Positions 12,237-21,639 of a stretch of 64,000 nt of DNA are shown one piece after another; position 1 is the first letter of the stretch, and each line of letters begins with the position of its first letter. The notes under the pieces were generated by a model that ran no database searches, had not been told where the DNA came from, and worked only from the letters and a program-made list of their open reading frames with translations. This DNA comes from Phyto melanocephala (taxonomy: Eukaryota; Arthropoda; Insecta; Diptera; Rhinophoridae). The stretch spans positions 139,316,223 to 139,380,222 of the forward strand of contig OW799233.1 of the NCBI GenBank assembly GCA_941918925.1. Direction: 5' to 3'. Made by a program: the position numbers and the translations under genes.

Positions 12237-12591
12237 CTGGTTTAGAAGAAGTTGACAGCTGTTGTTGCTGCAAAATCCGTTCTGTTTGCTGTTGCTGTTG
12301 ATAATGTTGCTGCGGATGATGTGTTGTAACCATGAGCTGATGTTGTTGTTGTTGAGAGTGTTGACCATTGTGCTGCTGCATATGAGCCGGATGTTGTTGT
12401 TGTTGCTGATGATGATGATGCTGTGCATGAACTGCAGCCGCAGCTGCTGCTGCAGCAGCCGGATGTATGGCTAAGAGTTTAGTTTCCGGTGGCTTATGTG
12501 GAGCCATTGTTATTTGTGTGGGTGGCGGTGGTGGTGCCGCACCCATGGCTATGGTAGGTGCTGGCATCATGAGCGTTGACATGGCCAGCAT
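12237..12591 (-). CDS. First coding exon of a Q/H/A-rich fly protein, unidentified
   Basis: This minus-strand exon opens at an ATG (12591) with MLAMSTLMMPAPTIAMG, then PPPPPTQ, a run of nine alanines (residues about 46-54), HAQHHHH, and several glutamine/histidine runs (residues about 60-110). It ends STSSKPG at a perfect AG|GTAAGT splice donor (last exon base 12237), leaving phase 1. Codon use inside the Q/H/A runs is the CAG/CAA/GCN mix typical of fly transcription factors and RNA-binding proteins. No folded domain lies in this exon, so function cannot be read from it. The next exon is not visible downstream (12236 to 1), implying an intron longer than 12 kb or one that leaves the window. 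The A-rich upstream sequence looks like a 5' leader. I do not recognise the gene. Confidence 0.7.
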
Positions 12592-13160
12592 AATTTATTG
12601 TATTTATATATAAATAATTATTTTTCTTTTTTCACTTTCCAAATTAAGTATATGTTCACTAAAAACCTTAATTTAACTTCACTTAAGTGTAGACTAGTTT
12701 TTTATATATTAATTTTTAAGCGATTTCGGTTTTCAAAATAAATTGAGTAGTTAAACGTTTTAGTTTTTTTTTTTACAAAAAATTTTCAATTTCACTTTTT
12801 ATTATACACACATTAAGTCGCCCAAATAAAGAAGTTTATATACATGCACTGTAATATATTTAGTTTTTACAAAAATCAATGTGTCTGCATTTGCTGCTGC
12901 TGCTGCTGCTTTTTTTTACACGAATTTCATATAACAATTGCACAGTGTGTGCCTGCGTTTATGTTCATATAGTTCTTTGTTTGTCTGGATCTGTTTGTAT
13001 GTCTGTGGGAGTTTGTTGAACAATTTTCAGTTTAAGTTTTTTGCTTGTTTGTTATTTTAACTTGTTTTTTTTCTAGATTTTGTTCATTTTTTTGTGCATG
13101 TGTTTTTAGAAATTTTTTATGTTTTTGTTTCTATAATCTATCTCACCCACTTTCGCTCCC
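12592..13160 (-). other. Probable 5' leader of the Q/H/A-rich gene
   Basis: On the minus strand this is A/AG-rich with a (CAG)6-like run near 12893-12910 and no frame in phase with the ATG. Flies commonly have such leaders. No polypyrimidine acceptor precedes the ATG, so the leader and first codons appear to be in one exon. The extent is inferred from the TATA-like box at 13187-13194. Confidence 0.4.
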
Positions 13161-13186
13161 TTTGTTTCTGTCTCTATACGTTCGCA

Positions 13187-13194
13187 CTTATATA
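13187..13194 (-). promoter_or_regulatory. Candidate TATA box
   Basis: The minus strand reads CTATATAAGTGCG here, about 600 bases upstream of the ATG at 12591. A start site would be expected near 13160. No clear initiator confirms it, and AT-rich DNA gives many chance matches. Confidence 0.3.
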
Positions 13195-13209
13195 GTTATT
13201 CAACCGGAA

Positions 13210-15000
13210 GTTCACAAATGTTACTTTCCACTCTTCATGCTAGATGTTTGTTTTCGCTTTTTTATTTCTGGTATATTCAGGGACTATGTATTTGAATTTA
13301 GTTTTTGCTTTCGAACTATTCTCTTTCACTTTTTTCTTTGCAATTATTTCACACTAAAAGAATAGAAATTTTTTGTTTAATTTTTTTTCTCTTTTCAATG
13401 GAGTTTGAATACTAGCTAGCAGTTGTTGTCGTTTAAATGTTGTTGATGCTTACTTGTGATTATTTCAGTTTTGTGTTACGGTATAAAGACAAAAAGATAA
13501 AAAATTGCCGCAAATGTTACCAAATATGTATGTATGTCTATAGCTAAAAGCAATATGTAAAGCCCAATAACTAAATTGTATGCAAAAAAAAAATGTCTGT
13601 TTATGTAAATATAATAGAATATTGTTGTGTTTATAAGGGATTTCCATAAATTTTTAATTACAAAAAAACTTAAACCTTTTAAAAGATGGATTTGTTAAAT
13701 ATAATAAACAACATTTGTTTGCCATTAAAAAATTAGTTTTTCTTTTTAGATTAATCAGAACAATATTAATTTTTTTAGGTTTTGCTCATATATAATTAAC
13801 AGCAATTGCTACAATAAATACAAAGTCTAAAAACATGTGATAAACTACAACAATAATTAACACTTCATAACCAGAAGATAAATTAGGAATCATTGTTAGT
13901 ATTCATCACTCATACGTTACTTCAAGTCGTATTAAAGATTAATAGGGAAGAGAAATTGAATAACAGAATTTTTTTTATGATCCAAACCCATATTTTATTT
14001 AATAAGTGTGAATGTTTGTGTGTTAAGATATTTGAATTTTTGTTACTCATTCACTCATAAACAGCAATACTTAACAAAATTAGGCACACAGATAAATAAC
14101 AACACAGATTAACACATAGGCTACCTCTCATCACGATAACTACGCAACCGAGGAAGCGAGAACACACTAGAATTTTTTTTACATTCAATTTTTATAAGCT
14201 ATTTAATATGACTAATATATTATATCTTGTATTTGCTGTTAGTAACTTTAATTATACTGGAAGGTAACCAAGTATTAGGAGTTTCAAGCTGACTTTTTAG
14301 TATTTATTAAATTATCTTTATAAAAATGCAAATTACAGAGTATTGATTCATGTATGTAGCTAAAAATTTATACGTTGCTTCAGCTTGTCTAAAGGCCTTG
14401 TTACTCTTACGTTAATGTTGCCGAATAAAATATGGTTAGTTACTGTAAAAACGTAAACATGTAATATTGTAATTATTATTATTTTTTTTTTTTGCTTAAA
14501 CAATTTTGTTCGTCACATACACAGTTTCAAAACGCCAAATCCTATATAAAATTTTTTAATAATATAATACATAATGCATAAAAAAATTATAATAACAAAC
14601 TAGGGGGTTTCAATTATAAAACTAGGAACTGTACTTTATGGGCCGATAATAAATCTTTGAAAAAAAAATTTCATCCAATATTTTTTTTAATTGATTGCTC
14701 TTAATTCTGAGCTTGCGGTTAGTTTTTTTAAAAATCAATGATTTTTATACGATATTTTGCTTCCACACTGGATAGCTTCTATTCGTACAAAGGTAATAAA
14801 ACTAAGTTCCATTCAAGGCCAAGTTGACAAAAAATTCCAATTTTTTTTCTGCATCAAGTCAGTAGTACCAATAAAAATATTTTGATAAGGACCCCACAAT
14901 ATTTATTCATATTCTTCAATAGGTAAAAATAGCGAAGTGTACAATTGTTTTGTAATGAAAAGATCTATAAATTCATAATTCATTATTGCAAGACTTACGC
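13210..15000. other. AT-rich non-coding DNA upstream of exon
   Basis: The part closest to the exon (to about 13700) is less repetitive and may hold regulatory DNA. At 14137-14170 a short fragment resembles the end of repeat C (ATAACTACGC ... CACACTAG, minus). The remainder shows only homopolymer-rich sequence. Confidence 0.45.
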
Positions 15001-15021
15001 AGCTCCATGATCATAAGACTT

Positions 15022-15223
15022 AGGATAGGATAGGTAGAACAGGCAGCTGTTGTGCAGCTCACTTGGGTCCATTATATTGATCCCTTTGTGATACCTGAAT
15101 AGAAAAGTAAGAATAGAAAAGAGAGAAGAGAAGCAGACAATTCCAGAGTCTCTGGCGGGAATCGAACCCGCAACCCCCAAACTAGCAGACAAGCACACTA
15201 CTGACTAGTCCACCGGGGCACTC
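15022..15223 (-). mobile_element. tRNA-derived SINE, copy 2, with LINE-type tail
   Basis: On the minus strand the element begins GTGCCCCGGTGGACTAGTC (A-box region) and contains a perfect B box, GGTTCGATTCC (15158-15168). A CT-rich spacer follows, then a tail with GGTATCACAA and GGACCCAAGTGAGCT, ending CTACCTATCCTATCCT. The tail matches the 3' UTR of the LINE at 9789-10368 in the same order and spacing. A 14-bp duplication, TGATCATAAGACTT, flanks it at 15008-15021 and 15224-15237. The head cannot fold a tRNA acceptor stem, so it is not a functional tRNA gene. The exact flanks point to a fairly recent insertion. Confidence 0.88.
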
Positions 15224-15239
15224 TGATCATAAGACTTTA

Positions 15240-16380
15240 ATTAAGGAAAAAAATAAATCTCTATTCAAATATAATTTATAATTTTTAGCAGTTGGTTTTT
15301 TTAAAGACATTTTTTTTCGTTATGCAAATGATGGGCAAGAAATAAGCGTGAGGTATACGAATTTAGTAAGTTTTTTGTATATATATTTTTTTAATATATA
15401 TATCTTTTCTTTCTATTTACATAAATAATAATGGAGGGATGCAAAACTAATCAAAGAACCAGAATAATATAATAATATTATTATTTTAATCGCCGATCTA
15501 TAGGAAGATATGCAAAGAGCATTTCGTCATCATTTTATGGTAACCACCAACACAGCATCATAAAAAATTTGCCTCGAAATGTAGACCACATTTAATTTGC
15601 ACTGCGAAAAATTTTTAACGTGTAGTAAAAAGTACCAACAATACACCTAAAAATCTACCATAAAGCATTCTGCTCAGCTAGAAATGCAATCTCTGAAAGA
15701 ATAAAACCTGCAGAACATCAAGAATTTTAAGTTTTTCAATTGAAATACAACAGCTGTTCACAAATTAAATCATATGTTTCAAAGTTAAATTATGATTGAT
15801 GACACTTGTTGTCGTTTCAATCGAACTTTTCACGAAAAGAAAAGAAATGCTTGTGATTATCAGCAACATATTATGATTAGATTATTCGATTGTGTTTAAA
15901 ATATATTATGGTTATCAGTTCTCACTATTATGTTTAAGCAAATTATCATGCAATATTCACATAGTTGACAACATGAAATCGACAATCTTTGCATTTTTCT
16001 ATTGAAAAATATTGTTTTTTATTTTTTTTTTAATTGTAAATATTTTTTATCGTTTTTAATTGCAATTTGTATATTAAAATTTTTTTTTTGTTTATTATTA
16101 AATTTGTATAATCTTTTCAAAATTTTTGTGAATTTTTTTTAACATTACAAATTTTAAAATAACAAAAATTTATATTGCAAGAAGAAGAACAATAACATCA
16201 AATTATAAATAAAAAAATCATAAGTTGATTACTTTGTAATGATACTATTGTTTCACTCATTATTTAATAATTATTTGTAATTTTAAATGCTTTTGAACGT
16301 AATATTATTTTTGCAAAGATATCATACTATTTTTGTGATGATAATTTTGTAACTCATACTATTTTTGAAGCACAACTATA
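15240..16380. other. AT-rich non-coding DNA
   Basis: Nothing recognisable is present: homopolymer runs, no open frames of note and no inverted termini. Confidence 0.5.
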
Positions 16381-16384
16381 TCGA

Positions 16385-16760
16385 AGTTATACAAAAGTAA
16401 GCGTTAAAGGATAAAATTTAATCAAACGTTTAAAAACTATTACTTGTTTTCGTCAACCAAATATTATTATAGAGAATATTATTATAACCGTCGTGATCAT
16501 GTTGTAACTATAGTTGATAAGCAGATGTGTATATTCTGTGTTCTAGGTGATTTTACAATCATTGTGCCTTCATTCTTCAGAAATGGAGATTGAACCGTAC
16601 ATGAAAAGCCGTTTTGGTTTCTGATAGAACATTTCCTACGTCCTACTTATGAAAACATACCAGAGTTGGTTTCAGCAGAATAAAGCAAAACACAATGGTA
16701 CTTTAAAGTCAAATTGATGAAGAGCGAATAATTTCCAGAAATTCGGAAAAATTTGAAAAA
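16385..16760. repeat. Unassigned dispersed repeat D, Y copy
   Basis: This is a diverged copy of 11330-11710 with the same order of conserved blocks. It ends 175 bases before the piggyBac element and shows no relation to it. Confidence 0.5.
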
Positions 16761-16934
16761 TGCTCCAGAACAAGCTTAGCATTGAAAAGCTGAAAACTGG
16801 GTTCATTTACATATAAAAATATATAGAGAAGAAAAAGTTGTTAATTTTTTAAAAGCCATGGCAATTTTTTCCGACTCTGTATTTATGTATGTAGACATTT
16901 TGACAAATTCTTCATTGTGTGAAAACAACTTTAA

Positions 16935-16951
16935 CCGTAGAATGCATAACC
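16935..16951 (+). repeat. piggyBac left terminal inverted repeat
   Basis: CCGTAGAATGCATAACC directly follows TTAA at 16931-16934. It is identical to the reverse complement of 19656-19672. Confidence 0.93.
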
Positions 16952-17403
16952 AAAAAATACCACACAAACACATAACCAGGGTACCCGTGTACCCCATTGT
17001 ATAAATTTAAAATATTTAATATTAAATACCTTTAAATAAACATATTAGCAAATTAATTGAATAGTCTAATGTATTCAATAAAATCTTTAGTTATTTATTA
17101 CAACAAAAAATTATGTCAATAAATATAAATGAAAGGAAATCCAATTTTTATATTGTCATACCTTATAAAATGGCGATTTATTTCCAAACAAGCTTGTTTC
17201 TTATTTTTATTGAACAGATACAGCATTTTTATTAAGTTTTTGTGTATCCACAGTCATGCATAAGGTGAAACCCCCGATAATAAGATACGAGAATGTTGAA
17301 ACAATTTTTGCAACAATGCAGGTGTAACCTTTTTAGTAGTAAAGAAATAGTAGACACAAGTGCTACAGTTTATCGTTAGAAAGACTTAAAAATTTTAATT
17401 CTG

Positions 17404-19161
17404 ATGGTAAAGATGTCTTCAAAATATAGCGCAAACCTATCTTCCAGTGCATATAAAAGGTACACATATGGTGAAATATTCCTATACATTTTTATATTTA
17501 TTTTTTTGTTTTTTAGATTGAGTGTTACAGAAAAGGAGGCATATATTCAGTCTCTTTTTGACGATATTGTGGACGATGACGAAAGCTCTTTTTGTGAGGA
17601 CGAGGAAGAGCTCAATATAAGAGATGTCGATAAGTCTGATGTGGAAGACGTTCCAGAAAATGAAGATTTAGAGGAAGTAGCCTCTAAAGACAATGAATCA
17701 GATAACAATGATGAAGAGGAAGAGGCAGCGATAAATCTGAGCGTTGAAAAATTTATTTCACGTGATGGTACTGAATGGAACGCCCAACCAAACGAAGCTC
17801 ACCAAGCACTCGTGCAAAATATAGTGCGACAACGTTGTGGGGCGTCAAAGCACACTGAAATGATGTCAATGGAACAAACATATAAATGTTTTATGAGTTC
17901 GGAAATGGTAGATATTATTATGCGTCACACCAATAAAAAAGCAATAAATTCTTATAAGGAATGGAACGAAAGCCACCCCAATTCAACTCCAAAAGTATGG
18001 GAAGAAGTTACAGTAGCAGAGTTATATGCTTTTTTTGGAATACTAATTATGGCAGGCACCAACCGCAGCAGCACTGAAAGCGTCAGAGACTTATGGAGCG
18101 CCAGAAATTTTCCATTGTATCGCGCAGTAATGGGAAACAATCGCTTTTGTGCACTATTGCGTTTCATAAGGTTTGATGATGCAAACACTCGGGCTATACG
18201 TATTCAAACAGATAAAGCTGCACCGATAAGAGATATATGGACCATGATGAATGACAATCTAGCTTCCTACTACAAGCCGAGTGAAAATTTGACAATCGAT
18301 GAACAACTTTTTCCTTATCGAGGCCGCACGCGTTTCACACAGTATATCCCGTCGAAACCTGCAAAATACGGAATAAAGGTTTGGTGGATTTGTGACGCCA
18401 CGAATTCTTTTCCACTGCATGAGCAAATATATACCGGCCAGGCCGCATCTGGAAGAGAAACTAAACAGGGCGAACGAGTGGTGAAGGATCTAGCTGCCAA
18501 ATTCAAAGGAACCGGCCGAAACATAACAATGGACAATTTTTTCACAACGTTGGGGCTTGCAGAACATTTACTATCCTGGAATTTAACATTAGTGGGAACG
18601 CTTAGGAAAAATAAAACATGTATTCCAGCAGAAATGAAAGGGCAGAGGGATAGATCTATTGGCTCAACGACGTTTGGTTTCCGAAAAAATGTTACAATAT
18701 GTTCCTATGTTCCTCGCAAAAATAAAGCAGTGTTGTTGCTTTCGTCAATGCACTATGATGGCAAAGTAGCAGAGAGTGGCAAACCAGAAATTATAGAATT
18801 TTACAATAAAACCAAAGGTGGCGTCGATGTTATGGACCAGTTATTCTCAGAGTACACTACAAAGCGAGCTACAAAACGATGGCCACTGTCATTATTTTTC
18901 AACGTTTTAGATATAACGGCCTTGGCCGCGTATAAATTGTACTATGTGAACAACGACATGATTCCAAACTCTGCAAATAGACGAAAGTTATTTCTGCGGA
19001 AAATGGCTGAAGAAATGTGTATGCCCATTATAGAGCAACGTGCACTCAACCATCAAATAACTAGGCACTTCACAACAAAAATAGCTATAGAAAGTTACCT
19101 GAATCGACCACTAGAGACAATTTGCGAAAGCCGTCTATCAAAATCGACAGCAGTAGGATAG
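17404..19161 (+). CDS. piggyBac transposase (DDD), stopped before its C-terminal zinc domain
   Basis: The gene encodes a cut-and-paste transposase that acts at TTAA. After a short first exon there is an acidic N-terminal region (EDEEE, DNDEEEEE-like) and then the DDE_Tnp_1_7-type core. The three catalytic aspartates are visible: NLTIDEQLFPYRGR (Asp at 18298-18300), NITMDNFFTT (18532-18534) and KGGVDVMDQL (18826-18828). Their spacing of 78 and 98 residues fits the family. The C-terminal core motif KRWPLSLFFNVLDI is present. The frame ends at TAG 19159-19161, while the cysteine-rich domain continues in the same frame (19162-19317). A 57-bp intron (17460-17516) is read through in the open frame and makes a false hydrophobic stretch near residues 20-38; the spliced protein to the stop is about 566 residues. 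The start at 17404 has a second Met at 17413. Confidence 0.93.
   Translation: MVKMSSKYSANLSSSAYKRYTYGEIFLYIFIFIFLFFRLSVTEKEAYIQSLFDDIVDDDESSFCEDEEELNIRDVDKSDVEDVPENEDLEEVASKDNESDNNDEEEEAAINLSVEKFISRDGTEWNAQPNEAHQALVQNIVRQRCGASKHTEMMSMEQTYKCFMSSEMVDIIMRHTNKKAINSYKEWNESHPNSTPKVWEEVTVAELYAFFGILIMAGTNRSSTESVRDLWSARNFPLYRAVMGNNRFCALLRFIRFDDANTRAIRIQTDKAAPIRDIWTMMNDNLASYYKPSENLTIDEQLFPYRGRTRFTQYIPSKPAKYGIKVWWICDATNSFPLHEQIYTGQAASGRETKQGERVVKDLAAKFKGTGRNITMDNFFTTLGLAEHLLSWNLTLVGTLRKNKTCIPAEMKGQRDRSIGSTTFGFRKNVTICSYVPRKNKAVLLLSSMHYDGKVAESGKPEIIEFYNKTKGGVDVMDQLFSEYTTKRATKRWPLSLFFNVLDITALAAYKLYYVNNDMIPNSANRRKLFLRKMAEEMCMPIIEQRALNHQITRHFTTKIAIESYLNRPLETICESRLSKSTAVG
17460..17516 (+). other. Probable intron in the piggyBac transposase gene
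   Basis: AAAAG|GTACAC at the left and TTTTTTGTTTTTTAG|ATTG at the right give a 57-bp intron, the usual minimal size in flies. Its length is a multiple of three without an in-frame stop, so the open frame runs through it. Removing it joins SSSAYKR to LSVTEKEAY and deletes a YIFIFIFLFF-like stretch that has no place in a nuclear transposase. Confidence 0.75.
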
Positions 19162-19317
19162 AGAAAGCCAGTAACTGGATCTTGCTATTTGTGCTACATG
19201 CAGGAAACAAAACGGAGAAGAAAAACACGAAAAGAATGCAGCCTTTGCAAAAAACCAATGTGCCTGGAACACTCAATAACGAATTGCGTCTGCATATCTT
19301 GTGACCGGAATCATTAA
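19162..19317 (+). pseudogene. Cysteine-rich domain of the piggyBac transposase, behind the in-frame TAG
   Basis: In the same frame as the transposase and directly after its TAG, 51 codons read RKPVTGSCYLCY, then ECSLCKKPMCLEH, then NCVCISCDRNH and TAA (19315-19317). The C-x2-C, C-x2-C-x4-C-x2-H and C-x-C-x2-C-x3-H pattern is the family's zinc-binding domain that contacts the transposon ends. One base change from a sense codon would explain the stop. Without readthrough this domain is not made. Confidence 0.88.
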
Positions 19318-19655
19318 TTAATTTTTATATAATATTGTTTTCTTGTAATCATATTTCTTAATGTATATTTAAAATGTGTCAAAAAAAATTGTATGATAAA
19401 ATCTTTGAACAGCCTCTTGTTTGCTCATTTTTATTATATAAAAACTGTTGGGTACACGGGTACCCCGGTTATGTGTTTACGTAGGTGTCATCTTTAGAAG
19501 CTTAGAACTAAGGAACCAATGAACCTAGTGTCATAAATGGTCCATAAAATGACTTAAAAAGACTTGAGTTTCCTAGAACCAAAGTTTCAATACTCTATTA
19601 CTATTAGTTTTGCAGTTAGCAACGTTTAATGTTGCAAGTGAACACACGGGTACCC

Positions 19656-19672
19656 GGTTATGCATTCTACGG
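19656..19672 (-). repeat. piggyBac right terminal inverted repeat
   Basis: GGTTATGCATTCTACGG is followed by TTAA at 19673-19676. It is a perfect inverse of the left end. Confidence 0.93.
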
Positions 19673-19676
19673 TTAA

Positions 19677-21500
19677 GCTTGTGCATATAGTCACGCAGCG
19701 ATGTATGGTATTAGAAATAACATTTTCTTAGTGTTAAAAACGTCGCCTATTCATTGTAACTGTTGTTAGCAATAAGTAACTGTTTTTTTTTTCGTCTGTC
19801 CGTGTGTTTGCTATATCTCGTACTGTTTATCTATATAGTTCCATATTGCAGGAACAATATTAAAGAGTTTTAAAATATTTTTTTTATGTGGCAAATAACA
19901 AAAAAGGTATAAACATACATATGACCTGGTATGCATTAAACAAAAAAAAAATTATCAGAAATCCTTAAATCATTTTTTTTGCATTTTACTGCAATTTCAA
20001 ATCGCACATAATCTTGTGTTTGATATTAAATAAAGGCAGTAAATGAACTGTTCGGAAGAACACTGTTACTTTTTTGAGCAGTGTATTTTTGCTTAATTAT
20101 TCATATAAATAAAAAATACTAATAAAACAGCATAATAATGAAAAAAAAAAAATTTTAAAACTTGCTTAAGAATTAATTTAATTTTCTTTGGCTATTTGGA
20201 AGAAATAAATTAATTTTAAGTAAAGTTTTTGTTATGCTATCCCCTGCTATATAAATGCATGTATGTTTAATGGTGGCATATCTTGGACAAATGTTAACTT
20301 TCTCAGTAATTGAATATGAATAAAAATCATGTTTTGTAAACAAAAAAATAAAAAAAAAATAAAATATGTGAATTATAAACAGAAATATATTTTAATGAAA
20401 ACAAAGAACAAAATCTCAAAAGCAATACAATTTCGTATACACTTCATCAATTCTAATGGGAAATATGTCCTCCACAAACATATTTTGAAAAAAAATTGCG
20501 AAGTATTAGTTTAATGATTGAAGAAAGTTGAAATGAAGCCAAGACGTTCCTTCCTTGATTTATGGAATGCATAATATACAGTGTTTTTTTTTTATATACA
20601 TACATATAAAATGATGAACGTCTATACTGTACCCAAAAGTATAAAAATATTTATTTTATTAAATTTGGTAAGTAATTTATTTCATTCGCTTTTTTTGTTA
20701 AAGTTGTTTTGTGTCTTTTTTCCAACATTTTAGAACATCAGAATATCGTTGTTATACGGGTTTGCTCCTATATTCCTTTTTATTAAATCTAAATGTTTTC
20801 ACAACAACAAGCAAATATTTAAACACATATTAAGTATTTTAACATCTTAAAGAATTGTTTTAATTATCAAAACCTGAGAACTTCATTAAACATGGCCATG
20901 CAAGAATTTTTTATGCGATGTTGTCTCTTTTCGTTTATATATTTTGGCAACACTGCCTACTAATAAAATTAAAACTTGGATATATTTTTTTGTTAATTTT
21001 TATTCGAAATAAATAAATAGAAATTGATGATAGAAGAGAAAGCTGAAAGTAATAACATAGACCCAAATTAATAAAGACAACAATTGAAAAACATACTAAC
21101 AAGAGGTTTATCCGTGAAAAACGCAATGTAATTTTGTTCTTGCTAAAATAAATAACACCAAGTTGGTCTAAGATAAAGAATAATATTTGGTGACGTAAAT
21201 AAAATTAAGGTAAACACTTATTTAAGCAGCTGATATGAGCTGTAAGCTTAAAGTGAGTAATTTAAACGTTATTTTGGTCTCTCCTTACAACCATTGTCGT
21301 AATGGAAAGAATAAATTCTGATGTGTTGTTTTTATTATCATTGCAAATATTTTTATTATATTTTTTCCATAAAGCCTAGCCCAAGCAGTTTTGTTGGTTT
21401 TTATAAATTAATTTCTAATGAAAAAAAGTGATACTGCTTCGCAAAATAAAATAGTTTCAGTGTAATATATGTATAATTTATGTATACTGATTTCATTGAA
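19677..21500. other. AT-rich non-coding DNA
   Basis: No gene or repeat boundary is recognised. Only short A-rich frames occur. Confidence 0.5.
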
Positions 21501-21506
21501 ATAATT

Positions 21507-21633
21507 CGCCTGTATTCTGTATTCCGAGTGAAATTAAATCATTCGGAATTGCTATTGTAGTGTTATTGTTCATAACAACAATTAAATGGCAATTCCGAGT
21601 GACTTATTTCCACTCAGAATACAGAACACAGGC
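21507..21633. mobile_element. MITE with hairpin-bearing termini, copy 1
   Basis: The ends are inverted repeats: CGCCTGTATTCTGTATTCC at the left and GAATACAGAACACAGGC at the right. Just inside each end, ATTCCGAGTGA and TCAxTCGGAAT face each other around a short AT spacer, so each terminus folds on itself. The 127-bp element is non-coding. Related copies are at 59812-60020 and 63931-64000. The superfamily is unknown and the target duplication is unclear. Confidence 0.8.
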
Positions 21634-21639
21634 TATTAG

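Larger units (their letters stand above)
16935..19672 (+). mobile_element. piggyBac-family transposon with complete ends
   Basis: The 2738-bp element is bounded by TTAA at 16931-16934 and 19673-19676, the piggyBac target duplication. The outer termini are a perfect 17-bp inverted repeat, CCGTAGAATGCATAACC. An inner inverted repeat (16966-16994 against 19450-19478, 28 of 29 identical) contains AAACACATAACC and GGGTACCCGTGTACCC. Asymmetric spacers (14 bp left, 177 bp right) separate outer and inner repeats, as in known piggyBac elements. It carries a single transposase gene. Intact termini and target sites show little decay, so the insertion is young, although the transposase has a premature stop. 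Confidence 0.95.

Noticed and set aside
12262..12474. 70-codon Leu/Met-rich frame on the plus strand
   Set aside because: It is a shadow of the CAG/CAT repeats in the minus-strand exon at 12237-12591.
13045..13365. 106-codon Phe/Cys-rich frame on the plus strand
   Set aside because: It lies opposite an A-rich leader and promoter region. Composition is low-complexity and no domain is seen.
15150..15222. Possible tRNA gene on the minus strand
   Set aside because: A and B boxes are good, but the ends cannot form an acceptor stem. The segment continues into a SINE body with flanking target duplications, and the other head copies (4862, 50694) behave the same way.
17462..17517. Membrane segment in the piggyBac transposase
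   Set aside because: The hydrophobic residues coincide exactly with a GT...AG intron of fly size.
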